From: VRUE01 sp963732225
GTDB taxonomy: Bacteria > Actinomycetota > Thermoleophilia > Solirubrobacterales > 70-9
NCBI GenBank assembly: GCA_963732225.1
Contig: CAVSYR010000002.1
Coordinates: 930,001 to 994,000, forward strand
Length of the DNA: 64,000 nt
Direction of reading: 5' to 3'
Shown here: positions 27,090-36,658 of the stretch, piece after piece
Layout of the letters: every line of letters starts with the position of its first letter
How positions within the stretch are numbered: position 1 is the first letter of the stretch
Translations under genes and position numbers: made by a program
The notes under the pieces: model-generated
The model's input: only the letters and a program-made list of their open reading frames with translations
What the model was told of the DNA's origin: nothing
The model's database searches: none

Positions 27090-27830
27090 ATGGCCAAGGC
27101 CAACGCCAGCTCCAAATCCGACGCGCCCCGGCGCCTCCCGCGAGGTCGACACGCGCTCGCCCCCGATGACGTGCTGCGCGACCAGCGCGAACGCCTCCTG
27201 GCGGCGGTCCCTGCGGTAGCGGCGGAGCGCGGCTACGAAGCGATGTCGGTGGCCGACATCGTCAAGGCGGCGGCCGTCTCCCGCAACGCCTTCTATAAGA
27301 ACTTCCGCGATAAGCAGGACTGCGTCGCCACCGCCCACGAGCTCGGCCACGAGCGGCTCTTCGAGGTGCTCTCGAGCTCTTGCTATGAGGGCGCGACCAC
27401 CGAGGAGAGAGTGGGGGGATCGCTCAAAGCCGGCCTCGATGTGCTGGGCAGCGACCCGGCGCTCGCTCGCTTCCTCTTCGTCGAGGCGCCATCGGGCGGC
27501 GACGAGATCGCCCTTCGCTACCACGAGTGGCTTGGGCGCTACGGCACCCTGCTGCGCTCGGCCGCCCCCAACCTTCCACCGGAGTCTCTACCTGAGCCCG
27601 AGGTTGAGCAAGTGATCGTCGGCGGCATCGCCTCTCGCGTCGCCAGCGAGGTGCTGCGGGGGAGGGGAGACAAGCTGCGCGAGCTTGCCGATCCATTCCT
27701 CGAGTACGTCCTCGCCTTCTACCGCCTGGGCGAGACCGGGCCGCGCGAGGGTCGGGTTCTGGCATTCGAGCCCGAACAGGCCGACTCCGCCGAGTCGTAC
27801 GAAGCCCGCCGCAAGCAAGCCGGCGCTTAG
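27090..27830 (+). CDS. TetR-family regulator, upstream flank of the surface cluster
   Basis: 246 residues. The N-terminal 25 residues are basic and disordered; the TetR helix-turn-helix follows (AAERGYEAMSVADIVKAAAVSRNAFYKNF, quoted in parts: MSVADIVKAAAV and SRNAFYKNFRDKQ). The C-terminal ligand domain has the AFLAADP-like region seen also in the two TetR proteins at 37.8-39.2 kb (here LGSDPALARFLFVEAP), so the three are related. It ends about 75 nt before a promoter that is homologous to the one preceding the other TetR genes. Confidence 0.88.
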   Translation: MAKANASSKSDAPRRLPRGRHALAPDDVLRDQRERLLAAVPAVAAERGYEAMSVADIVKAAAVSRNAFYKNFRDKQDCVATAHELGHERLFEVLSSSCYEGATTEERVGGSLKAGLDVLGSDPALARFLFVEAPSGGDEIALRYHEWLGRYGTLLRSAAPNLPPESLPEPEVEQVIVGGIASRVASEVLRGRGDKLRELADPFLEYVLAFYRLGETGPREGRVLAFEPEQADSAESYEARRKQAGA

Positions 27831-27906
27831 CGACCCCTGTTGTCGGGCCGCTAGTACACGGCGCCTCGCGGAAGAAGTCGCTGCATTTCGACTACTTCTC
27901 AGAAAT

Positions 27907-27985
27907 ACCACGTGCGTACCTTGACAAATGCAAACGAGCGTGTTTACATCCCGCTCGTCTTCTCATAGGTACGAAGACGGTATGG
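27907..27985 (+). promoter_or_regulatory. Promoter P1 of the exported-protein cluster, homologous to P2 at 37760-37839
   Basis: TTGACA (27921-27926), 17-nt spacer, TTACAT (27944-27949). Upstream ACCACGTGCGTA and downstream CGGTATGG are shared exactly with P2. Where P2 has the start of a TetR gene, P1 has only ATG-GCT-AAC-GCC-TAG (27982-27996), a four-residue MANA frame that is either a leader peptide or the remnant of a duplicated regulator start. The remaining leader (to 28085) holds a nested hairpin (GAGCC...GCCGCT...AGCGGC...GGCTC) and an AAGGAGAGAG ribosome binding site. Confidence 0.7.
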
Positions 27986-28085
27986 CTAACGCCTAGCAGC
28001 ACCACAGGGACATAACCGAGCCTCGAGGAAGCCGCTAAGGGAAGCGGCGGGCAGAGGGGCTCACGGGACAAGGAGAGAGATCTAG

Positions 28086-28856
28086 ATGTTCTCGACGCTA
28101 CGCACGCGATTCGGCATACCCGGAGTGATCTCGGTTATCGCCCTGGTCTTCGCCATGTTCGGCGGCGCATACGCCGCCTCAAACTCAGCTTCAGGCGGCA
28201 AGGCGACCGCAAGCGCCAAGGCCAAGAAGGGACCACGGGGTCCCAAGGGCGCTACCGGCCCTGCTGGGCCGCAGGGGCCTGCTGGTCCCGCAGGTCCTGC
28301 CGGGCCGAAGGGAGACACCGGAGCTGCCGGGACAAACGGCACCAACGGAACAAACGGCGTCAGCGTCACCACCAGCGCAGCCAGCGCCGGCGAATGCCCA
28401 TCAGGAGGCATCAAAGTCGCTTCCGCCAGCCCGACGACCAAGGTCTGCAACGGCACCACCGGTTTCACCGAAACTCTCCCCGGCGAAAAAACCGAGACCG
28501 GCGCCTGGAGTGTCGGAGTGACGGCGGTCGGCGACAATCTCATCAAGAGAGCAACCCTCTCCTTCGCCATTCCGCTAGCGGCACCCCTTACTCAGTCCCA
28601 GGTTCATTTCGTCAAATTCGAAGAAGCTGCGCCGGAACCGGGATGCACCGGTGGCACTGCGGAAGAACCGAAGGCGGACCCCGGAAATCTCTGCGTCTAT
28701 GTGGGTGGAGCCGAATCCGCATTTCCGTTCATATCGATCAACAATCCTGGCACCGAAGCCCCAGGGGCAGGCACGACCGGGGCGATTCTGCAGCTGAACG
28801 GAGCCGCAGAAGAATCCGCGCTCGGCACTTGGGCCGTGACGGCGGAAATCGAATAG
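28086..28856 (+). CDS. Exported collagen-like protein
   Basis: 256 residues. The N-terminal hydrophobic segment (about residues 14-32) acts as signal peptide or anchor. A Lys/Ala/Ser stretch is followed by about 14 Gly-X-Y triplets from residue 49 (GPRGPKGATGPAGPQGP and on, ending in TNG repeats), then a 160-residue beta-rich C-terminal domain with paired cysteines. A collagen-type trimeric stalk with a C-terminal head is the natural reading. First gene downstream of promoter P1. Confidence 0.82.
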   Translation: MFSTLRTRFGIPGVISVIALVFAMFGGAYAASNSASGGKATASAKAKKGPRGPKGATGPAGPQGPAGPAGPAGPKGDTGAAGTNGTNGTNGVSVTTSAASAGECPSGGIKVASASPTTKVCNGTTGFTETLPGEKTETGAWSVGVTAVGDNLIKRATLSFAIPLAAPLTQSQVHFVKFEEAAPEPGCTGGTAEEPKADPGNLCVYVGGAESAFPFISINNPGTEAPGAGTTGAILQLNGAAEESALGTWAVTAEIE

Positions 28857-28896
28857 CACACGGCGACCGACCCCTTACGTCCCGCAAAGGAAGCGG

Positions 28897-31800
28897 ATGA
28901 TGACAATCACAGCCAAAAACCCTTCGAGCAGCAATCGTCGACGGGAACTATTCATCCTTTTGGCCGCCTTCTTGGTCACCCTCTGCGGGACGTTTGGGGC
29001 TCTGCCGCCAGCCCCAGCGTTCGCTCTTCAGGACTCCGAAGAACTGGTTCGCATCGGCGATGTAGGAGTACAGGCGGGTGAAATAGAAGCGATTGAATCT
29101 GTAGCTACGGAGCCCACAACGGGCCATATCTTCGCTGCGCAGGCGGGCTTTACTGCTGCGAACAACCGTATCAATGAGTTCACGCCTTGGGGAACCTTTG
29201 TAAAGGCAATCGGCTGGAACGTGGCGCCGGGGTCTGTGAACGAGTATCAGGAAGCAAGGATCGCCGGCACCGAAGGCGCCTACACCCTGAGCCTCGGGGC
29301 CGGGACTACTCAGGCCATACCCTTCAATGCCGGCGCGCCTGAAGTCCAAGCTGCGCTGGAAGCACTGAGTACGGTGGGTGCGGGTAACGTCTCGGTGTCG
29401 GAGGTGCCGGGCACCCTCAATGGCCGCACCCCCTACATCCTCCGCATCACTTTCATCGGTTCGAAATCGGGCATCGATATCGAACAGCTCACGATCGCGA
29501 CTAGCGGCGGCTCGGCTCTCGATGTAGAAACTCGGACTCTGGCCAACGGGGCACCAGCAGGAGTTGGCTTGGAGACCTGCACCACTGAATCGGGATGCCG
29601 CGCCGCGGAAACTGGAAGCAAACCCGGTCAAATCGGGTTTGGTCCCCTCGAAGTGGCGGTGGGCCCCAACGAAGATTTGTACCTTCGCGAAACGGGAGAA
29701 AACAGTCGAGTCCAAAAGTTTTCTCCCGACGGCAGATTTCTGCTCATGTTCGGGCCGGAAGTGAACAAGACCACTGGCGGCGACGTATGTACCGCCGCCG
29801 ATGTAGTCGCGAATGATGTCTGTGGTGCTGGAGTCCCCGGCTCTGGGCCCGGGGAATTCGGACAATCCGGACCGGGCATTGCGGTGATCGAATCCGGTTC
29901 CGTGGTGCTCGCAGAAGGAGATCGACTTCTGAAGTACAGTCCTTCGGGTTCCTTTGAATCCGAAGTAACTATTCCCGGAGCGGTTTTTACGGGACTGGGG
30001 GCGAACCCTCAGACCGGAGGCTTTTACGCAGCTGACAAAGCCTACGCGGTGGACAAAGCCCTTGGTGCCATCCGACTGTTCGATCCCTCCCTCGTCGAAC
30101 AGAGCAACTGCCCGAGCCCGGAACCGCAGTGGGTCTCGGGGGGTAGCGATGGGAGGTTCTTCGCGTCAGAAAGGCATATAGACCCAAAAGACAATCATAG
30201 GACCGATCTAATTCGTGAATCAGACTCCTCATCGTGTGCCCTGCTGGCCACCTTCGGCAAGGGAGAAGCAACGGTGGTAGGGGGGGAACATACGAACCTC
30301 GAAATCGAGGGTCTGAGTCTCAACGCCGCTGGCGACCTGGCGGTTGGTTACAGCAAGACAAACAACCACCTGGCTGCGCTGCGAACTTTCGGGCCGGCTC
30401 CGGTCAGCCTCGAAGGGCCGCCGCCGGTCCCACCGACCATCACCTTGCAGTTCGCCAGCTCGGTGCAGCAGACCGAAGCCACCGTCGGCGGGTTTATCAA
30501 CCCGCACTTTTGGGCGGACGCGCGCTATTACGTGGAATACGGTCAGGAAAGCTGCGAAGAGGGAGGCTGTTCGCTTAAACGGCCACTCCCACCCGGCGCG
30601 CTACTGACCTCGAAAGTCGCGAGCTCTCCGGTCAAGACCCCAGCCATCGCCCTCGGCGATCTGACCCCTGGGACCACCTACCACTATCGGCTCGTCGCGC
30701 AGAGCGGCGGTGGGGGCCCCGTGGTCGGCGTCGGAGGCACGGTCGGCAGCGATGGCGGCGAATCGACCTTCACGACCCTGGCGCCGCTGCTCGGCGCATC
30801 CACTGCCTGCCCGAACCAGGCATTCCGGACCGGATTCTCCGCCGCGCTTCCCGATTGCCGTGCCCTCGAGATGGTGAGCCCGGTCGATAAGAAAGGTGGC
30901 GACATAACTAACCTCCTCAACTCTCTGAACTTCAACAACGCTCTCGATCAAAGCGCTGTCGACGGCCAGAGGTTCGTCTACTCGAGTTATCGCGCGTTTG
31001 GAGAACCGGAAGGCGCCGCCCTGACTGATCAGTTCCTGGCATCACGGGTAGCAGGCTCGGGTTGGCAATCCCAGTCCATCACTCCCCGACAGGGCATTAA
31101 TGGGGCGGAACTCTACGGCGTGAACGCCAACTTCGACAGAGAGTACAAAGCATTCTCAGACGACCTCTGCCAAGGCTGGGTGGCGCTGGCGACCGAACCG
31201 CCCCTGGCACCCGGGGCCACCGAAGGCGGGCCCGCTCTGTACCGGCGCGACAACTGCGCCGACCCCGGTACCTACGTCACCGTAGCCCAGGGTGAAGAGG
31301 GCGCCGGAGTTGCCAACGGCGAAACCGAGGTCCAGGGTATTTCGGCGGACGGAGAAGTCACCGTCGTGCGGGCCACGTCGGACCTGACTCACAATGGCAA
31401 AGGAAACGGTGTCCCGTCCAATGCCTATTACGTGGATAAAAGTGGTGTGAAGGCAATCTGCGTGCTGCCTTCGGGGGTACCCTGGGCGGGAAGCTGTTCG
31501 GCGGGGACTACCAGCGAGCTTGGCGGTTCGGCCGGAGAAGGGCGACTCGGGCGAGTGGGGTCGGTGACCAACGCGCTCTCGGCAGATGGTACGAAGGTGT
31601 TCTGGACAGCCGTCCAGAACGGCAATGGCACTGGCCAGATCTATCTGCGCGAGAATCCGGGCGAGGAGCAGAGCACCTCGGGAGAGTGCGACGAAGCCGG
31701 CAAAGCCTGCACAGCGCCGGTGTCGGGGACAAAGTCGAATCTGGGCGCTCGGTTCCTGACCGCGACTCCCGATGGCAGCAAGGCGATCTATGAATTCACC

Positions 31801-32931
31801 GAAGGCACGCTGAAAGGCAATCTCTACGAGTTCGACGTCGAAGCCGGCGCTTCGACCCTGATCGCCAAGCGCTCCCTGGGGCTCGCCGGGAACGGTACCG
31901 ACCTGGCGAACGTCTACTTCGCCTCGGAAGAAAAGATCGCCGGAACCACGGGTTCTGTCAGCGGCAAACCGAACCTCTATCTGGACCACGAAGGCGAATA
32001 CACGTTCATTGCGATCCTCTCGCCCCTCGACGTGGCACCGTCTAGTGGATTTGGCGTCCCCTCGAATGTCTCTCCCGTGCCGGTCGTGCACTCCGCCCGG
32101 GCATCGGCGGACGGGCAGCGGTTGGTCTTCACCTCCACCGAGTCTCTGACCGGCTATGACAACACCGACGCCGCCAGCACCCTTCCCTGCGGAGCGAGGG
32201 AAGGGGCCGTAGAAGGAAGGTGCGATTCGGAGGTCTTCAGCTATGCCGCGGGCTCGGCGGGACCGGTCTGCATTTCCTGCAACCCCAGCGGCGCTCTTCC
32301 GGAAGGCAGGATCTTCTCGCTCTCCCAGGCGGTCGGCACCTTGCCCGCCGCGGCGATCATTCCTCTCCCCACCTCGCAGCTTCACGTGCCCCGAGTGATC
32401 AGCGCGAGCGGCGATCGAATCTTCTTCAACGCCCTCGACGCCCTCACTCCCCGCGATACCAACGCCAAGGAGGACGTCTATGAGTGGCAGCCCGCGAGCA
32501 ATGCCGCGGAGTGCGCGGCCGACGGTGCCGAACAGTATGTGGAGTCATCCCAGGGTTGCCTCAGCCTGATCTCCTCGGGCGAAAGCCCATCGGACTCCGA
32601 ATTCCTCGATGCCTCCAGCGACGGCAGCGACGCCTTCTTCGTGACCAATGCCAGCCTCCTCCCTCAGGACCCCGGTCTCTATGACGTCTATGACGCTCGA
32701 GTCAACGGCGGCTTCCCACAGCCCGTGCCCACGGCGGCTTGCGAAGGCGAAGCCTGCCAGGGCCCGCTGAGCCCGCCAAATGACCCGACTCCGGCGAGCG
32801 CGACCTTCAACGGCGCCGGCAACGTCAAAGAAGCCGAAGCCAAGAAGCGACACAAGAAGAAGTCTCGCGCCAAGAAGGCACACAAGAAGACCAAGTCAAG
32901 AAAGCACAACAACCGGAGGGCAGGTCGATGA
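28897..32931 (+). CDS. Very large exported protein: NHL-like, FnIII-like and beta-propeller segments with basic tail
   Basis: 1344 residues. Signal peptide about 1-43 (ends PAFA). Residues about 50-500 contain NHL/propeller-like strands (GPNEDLYLRE, VQKFSPDGRFLLMFG). About 510-625 is FnIII-like (ATVGGFINPHF, LTPGTTYHYRLVAQSG). From about 640 a family-typical ACPNQAFRTGFSAALPDCRA leads into TolB/PD40-type repeats (SADGTKVFWT, TPDGSKAIYEF, SADGQRLVFTS, SASGDRIFFN). The last 35 residues are almost all Lys/Arg/His, suited to binding anionic wall polymers. An envelope or extracellular scaffold is inferred. The next gene overlaps by 4 nt. Confidence 0.83.
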   Translation: MMTITAKNPSSSNRRRELFILLAAFLVTLCGTFGALPPAPAFALQDSEELVRIGDVGVQAGEIEAIESVATEPTTGHIFAAQAGFTAANNRINEFTPWGTFVKAIGWNVAPGSVNEYQEARIAGTEGAYTLSLGAGTTQAIPFNAGAPEVQAALEALSTVGAGNVSVSEVPGTLNGRTPYILRITFIGSKSGIDIEQLTIATSGGSALDVETRTLANGAPAGVGLETCTTESGCRAAETGSKPGQIGFGPLEVAVGPNEDLYLRETGENSRVQKFSPDGRFLLMFGPEVNKTTGGDVCTAADVVANDVCGAGVPGSGPGEFGQSGPGIAVIESGSVVLAEGDRLLKYSPSGSFESEVTIPGAVFTGLGANPQTGGFYAADKAYAVDKALGAIRLFDPSLVEQSNCPSPEPQWVSGGSDGRFFASERHIDPKDNHRTDLIRESDSSSCALLATFGKGEATVVGGEHTNLEIEGLSLNAAGDLAVGYSKTNNHLAALRTFGPAPVSLEGPPPVPPTITLQFASSVQQTEATVGGFINPHFWADARYYVEYGQESCEEGGCSLKRPLPPGALLTSKVASSPVKTPAIALGDLTPGTTYHYRLVAQSGGGGPVVGVGGTVGSDGGESTFTTLAPLLGASTACPNQAFRTGFSAALPDCRALEMVSPVDKKGGDITNLLNSLNFNNALDQSAVDGQRFVYSSYRAFGEPEGAALTDQFLASRVAGSGWQSQSITPRQGINGAELYGVNANFDREYKAFSDDLCQGWVALATEPPLAPGATEGGPALYRRDNCADPGTYVTVAQGEEGAGVANGETEVQGISADGEVTVVRATSDLTHNGKGNGVPSNAYYVDKSGVKAICVLPSGVPWAGSCSAGTTSELGGSAGEGRLGRVGSVTNALSADGTKVFWTAVQNGNGTGQIYLRENPGEEQSTSGECDEAGKACTAPVSGTKSNLGARFLTATPDGSKAIYEFTEGTLKGNLYEFDVEAGASTLIAKRSLGLAGNGTDLANVYFASEEKIAGTTGSVSGKPNLYLDHEGEYTFIAILSPLDVAPSSGFGVPSNVSPVPVVHSARASADGQRLVFTSTESLTGYDNTDAASTLPCGAREGAVEGRCDSEVFSYAAGSAGPVCISCNPSGALPEGRIFSLSQAVGTLPAAAIIPLPTSQLHVPRVISASGDRIFFNALDALTPRDTNAKEDVYEWQPASNAAECAADGAEQYVESSQGCLSLISSGESPSDSEFLDASSDGSDAFFVTNASLLPQDPGLYDVYDARVNGGFPQPVPTAACEGEACQGPLSPPNDPTPASATFNGAGNVKEAEAKKRHKKKSRAKKAHKKTKSRKHNNRRAGR

Positions 32932-35855
32932 GCAGGCAAAGCGCATCAATAGCGGCGATCGCCGCCTTGCTCATTGCGTTCTTTCTCGTCAACGCTGGGC
33001 CGGCCCAGGCGGCTTTCGGTGTCAGTAACTTCGATTTGGAGTTCGTCAACGAAGACGGCTCGGCGGCGACGCAGGCGGGCTCTCATCCCTACGCGCTACG
33101 AACGGCCCTCGCCCTGAACGAACGGTTTGATCCGACATTCGGCAGGGAGGTGCCCGACGGGATGCTGAAGGACCTTGTCGTCGATCTGCCAGCGGGGTTT
33201 GCCGGCACCGCCGTTGACATCCCCCGCTGTCGGACCGCTGAATTCTTGGAATTTTTCGAAGACCGGCCCAACTGTTCCGACAGCTCGGCCGTCGGCGCCG
33301 CCGGGACCCACGTCAGTTCCGGCAAAATAGCCAGCCCGGTGTTCAACCTGGTCCCCCCGCCGGGGGTCGCCGTGAAGCTGGGCTACTGGGTGTACTCCAC
33401 TCCGGTGACGATCGAAGTAGGCGTGAGTCAGACCAAGCCCTTCAATGTCAGCTCCACTCTGGTCAACATCCCTCAGACCTCGCCGGTCTATCTCGGCGCT
33501 CTTGAACTTTGGGGCGTTCCCGCCGCGGCCGTTCACGATCCCTTTCGCGGCCACTGTCTCGCGGGCGGGGCGACGCTCGGGCCGGGAGCGCTGGACGTGA
33601 GCTTCGAATCCTTCGGGATCTGCAAAACCAACGCGCCGGAAGTCCCGCTCTTCACCCTGCCCCGCTCCTGCACCGGTCCCGTCGGCACGCACTACGCGGC
33701 AGACTCCTGGGAGAACCCGGGCCGTTTTCTCGCCAACGGCAGCCCCGACCTGCTCGACCCGAACTGGATATCGGGAGAAGCCTTCTCCCACGACACCAGC
33801 GATCCTCCCAACCCGCAGGGGATGACAGGGTGCGGCCGACTCGGCTTCAAGCCCAACATCGGCGCCCAGCCGACGACCAAGGCCGCACAGTCCCCCTCGG
33901 GCCTCGATTTCTCGCTCAACGTCAACGACGAAGGGCTGACCTCGCCCAGCGGCTTGGCACAGGCCAACATCAGCAAGGTGGCGGTGACCCTGCCGGAAGG
34001 GTTCACCACCAATCCCTCCCTGGCCGAAGGGCTGAACGTCTGCGGCGAAGCCGACCTGGCCCGCGAAACGCTCAACGGAGCACCGGGGACGGGCTGCCCG
34101 AACGAATCGAAGATCGGCACGGTCGAAGTCGAAACGCCATTGCTTGACGAAAACGTCAATGGCGCCCTCTACATCGCCAAGCCCTATGAAAACGAAGTCG
34201 GCTCCCTCCTAGCCCTCTACATGGTGATCAAGAATCCGACCCTGGGGATCATGATCAAACAGGCGATGAAGGTCGAAAACGATCCCGTCACCGGCCAGAT
34301 AACGACGGTGGCAGAAGACCTCCCCCAGCTGCCCTTCTCACACTTCAAGCTGCACTTCCGCGAGGGGACCCGCAGTCCACTGGCAAGCCCGCCGCTTTGT
34401 GGCTCCTATGACGTCTCGGCGCTGCTGACGCCCTCAAGCGGGGGCCCACCCGTCATCTCGACCGACAGCTTCGAACTGATCTCCGGCCCAAACAACACCC
34501 CCTGCCCCAGCGCTGGAACTCCTCCCTTCAAACCGGGCTTGGAAGCGGGGACCCTGAACAACGCGGCCGGGCGCTTCTCCCCCTTCTACACCCACTTGAG
34601 CAGAAACGACGGTGAACAGGAGATCACCCACTTCTCGATCAAGCTGCCGCCGGGAGTACTCGGCAAGCTGGCGGGGATCCCCTTCTGCCCTGATGCAGCA
34701 ATCGCCGCAGCCAAAGCAAGGACCGGCCCCCATGGCGGCCAGGAAGAGATCGAAGCGCCTTCCTGTCCGGGAGCATCAGAAATCGGCCACTCACTGGTCG
34801 GCTCGGGTGTTGGCCCCTCCCTTGCCTATGCCCCGGGCAAGCTCTACCTCGCCGGCCCGTATCGGGGTTCGGCCCTGTCCCTGGTCGCGATCACCGCCGC
34901 CAAGGTCGGCCCCTTCGACCTGGGGACGGTGGTGGTTCGCTTCGCCTTCAAGATCGACCCCGAAACAGAGGAAGTCTTCGTCGACGCAACAGGCTCAGAC
35001 CCGATCCCCCACATCATCAAGGGCATCCCGGTCCATCTAAGGGATATCCGGGCCTACGTCGACCGCCCCAACTTCGTCCTCAACCCAACCAACTGCACAA
35101 GGACCTCGACCGCAAGCACTCTCTTGGGCTCGGGCCTCGACTTCGGCTCTGAAGCAGACGACCGCCCGGTAACGGTCTCCACTCCCTTCCAAGCCGCCGA
35201 CTGTGCCGCCCTTCCCTTCAAACCCCGCCTCTCCCTGAAGCTGAAGGGCGGCACAAGACGCGGTTCCCACCCCGCCCTCAAGGCAACGCTCAACATGAAC
35301 GGCATCGGTGAAGCAGGCGTCCACAGAGCAGAAGTGATCCTGCCCAAGTCCGAGTTCATCGAGAACGCCCACTTCAACACGATCTGCACCCGCGTCCAGT
35401 TCAAGCAGGGAGCCCACCCAGGAGAAATGTGCCCGACGGGATCGGTCTACGGCCACGCCGTGGCCAAGACCCCGATCCTCTCCGAACCACTGGAAGGCCC
35501 TGTCTTCCTGCGCTCTTCCGAACACCAGCTCCCCGACGTAGTGGCTTCGCTTCACAACGGCCAGATCGACGTTGTTCTCGACGGCCACGTCGACTCGGTC
35601 AAAGGACGCCTCAGGAACACCTTCGAATCGACCCCCGACGCTCCGGTCTCATCAGTCGTGATCAGCCTCCTCGGCGGCAAGAAGGGCCTCTTCGTCAACT
35701 CGACCAACCTCTGCAAGGCGACCCACAAGGCAGAAGCCAACTTCACCGGTCAGAACGGCAAGGAGTGGGACTTCAAGCCCGAGGTCAAGCCGACGGGTTG
35801 TGGGGGCTCCGCCCGCAAAGGCAAAGCGGCAAAGCACAAGCGCAGGGCCCACTAA
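32928..35855 (+). CDS. Large exported protein with a four-fold cysteine-pair module
   Basis: 975 residues. Signal peptide about 1-28 (ends AQA). A module recurs four times: an LP-x-G-type strand, a cysteine 10-20 residues later, then a second cysteine in a CP-x-x-S-x-x-G-like loop. The cysteine pairs fall near residues 101/116, 371/389, 586/614 and 820/835. The modules are separated by beta-rich stretches (for example GALYIAKPY and GKLYLAGPY). The tail (KGKAAKHKRRAH) is basic. The start overlaps the previous stop (ATGA). Glu is mostly GAA here, unlike the GAG-biased housekeeping genes. Function unknown; probably a disulfide-stabilised surface protein. Confidence 0.82.
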   Translation: MSRQSASIAAIAALLIAFFLVNAGPAQAAFGVSNFDLEFVNEDGSAATQAGSHPYALRTALALNERFDPTFGREVPDGMLKDLVVDLPAGFAGTAVDIPRCRTAEFLEFFEDRPNCSDSSAVGAAGTHVSSGKIASPVFNLVPPPGVAVKLGYWVYSTPVTIEVGVSQTKPFNVSSTLVNIPQTSPVYLGALELWGVPAAAVHDPFRGHCLAGGATLGPGALDVSFESFGICKTNAPEVPLFTLPRSCTGPVGTHYAADSWENPGRFLANGSPDLLDPNWISGEAFSHDTSDPPNPQGMTGCGRLGFKPNIGAQPTTKAAQSPSGLDFSLNVNDEGLTSPSGLAQANISKVAVTLPEGFTTNPSLAEGLNVCGEADLARETLNGAPGTGCPNESKIGTVEVETPLLDENVNGALYIAKPYENEVGSLLALYMVIKNPTLGIMIKQAMKVENDPVTGQITTVAEDLPQLPFSHFKLHFREGTRSPLASPPLCGSYDVSALLTPSSGGPPVISTDSFELISGPNNTPCPSAGTPPFKPGLEAGTLNNAAGRFSPFYTHLSRNDGEQEITHFSIKLPPGVLGKLAGIPFCPDAAIAAAKARTGPHGGQEEIEAPSCPGASEIGHSLVGSGVGPSLAYAPGKLYLAGPYRGSALSLVAITAAKVGPFDLGTVVVRFAFKIDPETEEVFVDATGSDPIPHIIKGIPVHLRDIRAYVDRPNFVLNPTNCTRTSTASTLLGSGLDFGSEADDRPVTVSTPFQAADCAALPFKPRLSLKLKGGTRRGSHPALKATLNMNGIGEAGVHRAEVILPKSEFIENAHFNTICTRVQFKQGAHPGEMCPTGSVYGHAVAKTPILSEPLEGPVFLRSSEHQLPDVVASLHNGQIDVVLDGHVDSVKGRLRNTFESTPDAPVSSVVISLLGGKKGLFVNSTNLCKATHKAEANFTGQNGKEWDFKPEVKPTGCGGSARKGKAAKHKRRAH

Positions 35856-35858
35856 CCC

Positions 35859-36638
35859 ATGCCAAGACGCGTAGCTGTCCTCGCCACCGCGGTGGCGCTG
35901 CTGGCCTTTGCCTCCCTGGCAAGCGCCACCGTGGTCCAAGAGGGCAACCTGCGCATAACGGTCCTCTCCCAAGTCCAGCCCTACAAGCTCCCCCGCAAGG
36001 GAACCGCCCCAATCGCCGTCTTCGTCAGCGGCCACCTGCAAGCCCCCCACGGCGGCATCCCCGCCCAGCTGCAGGAGATGACGGTTGACGTCAACAAACA
36101 CGGCCTGCTGCAGTCAAAGGGCCTGCCCACCTGCCGCCTCGCCCAGCTACAGCCCACCTCAACCGAACGAGCCCTCGCCAACTGCGGTGACGCCGTTGTC
36201 GGCTCAGGCCAGTTCTTCGCCCACATCGTCTTGCCCGACCAAGGCGCCTACGGCACCCACGGGCGGCTGCTGATCTTCAACGGACGCCAGAAAGGATCCC
36301 CGGTCCTCTTCGTCCACATCTTCACCGCCAACCCCTTCTTCAGCTCCTTCGTCATCCCCTTCGCGATCCGCAAGGTCTCCAAGGGCGCCTACGGCACCGA
36401 GCTCTCCGCCTCCTTCCCCCACGCCCTGGGCGACTGGGGCTACGTCGATCGGATCAAGCTCACCCTGAAGCGCAAATACACCTACAAGGGCAAGCAGCTC
36501 TCCTACTTCAACTCCGGCTGCCCGGCCCTGAAAGGAGCCAAGCGAGCCGTATTCCCATTGGCCCTCGCTTCCTTCCGCTTCGCCGAAGGGCTCTCCCTTA
36601 GCGCCAAGGTGGAAAAGGCCTGCGCGGTGTCTGAATGA
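35859..36638 (+). CDS. Exported protein with a single copy of the cysteine-pair module
   Basis: 259 residues, signal peptide about 1-23 (ends ASA). Contains one unit resembling the repeat of the preceding protein: GLPTCRLAQL, ALANCGDAVVGSG, then LLIFNG and VLFVHIFTANP strands; further cysteines near the C-terminus. It begins 3 nt after the previous stop, so it is in the same operon, and probably arose from or gave rise to the four-module protein. Confidence 0.78.
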   Translation: MPRRVAVLATAVALLAFASLASATVVQEGNLRITVLSQVQPYKLPRKGTAPIAVFVSGHLQAPHGGIPAQLQEMTVDVNKHGLLQSKGLPTCRLAQLQPTSTERALANCGDAVVGSGQFFAHIVLPDQGAYGTHGRLLIFNGRQKGSPVLFVHIFTANPFFSSFVIPFAIRKVSKGAYGTELSASFPHALGDWGYVDRIKLTLKRKYTYKGKQLSYFNSGCPALKGAKRAVFPLALASFRFAEGLSLSAKVEKACAVSE

Positions 36639-36658
36639 AACGAGAGGAAGGAAGAGAG

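Noticed and set aside
28266..28365. Tandem DNA repeat or CRISPR-like array
   Set aside because: The periodicity is that of Gly-X-Y and TNG codons in the collagen-like protein; there are no spacers or constant repeat units.
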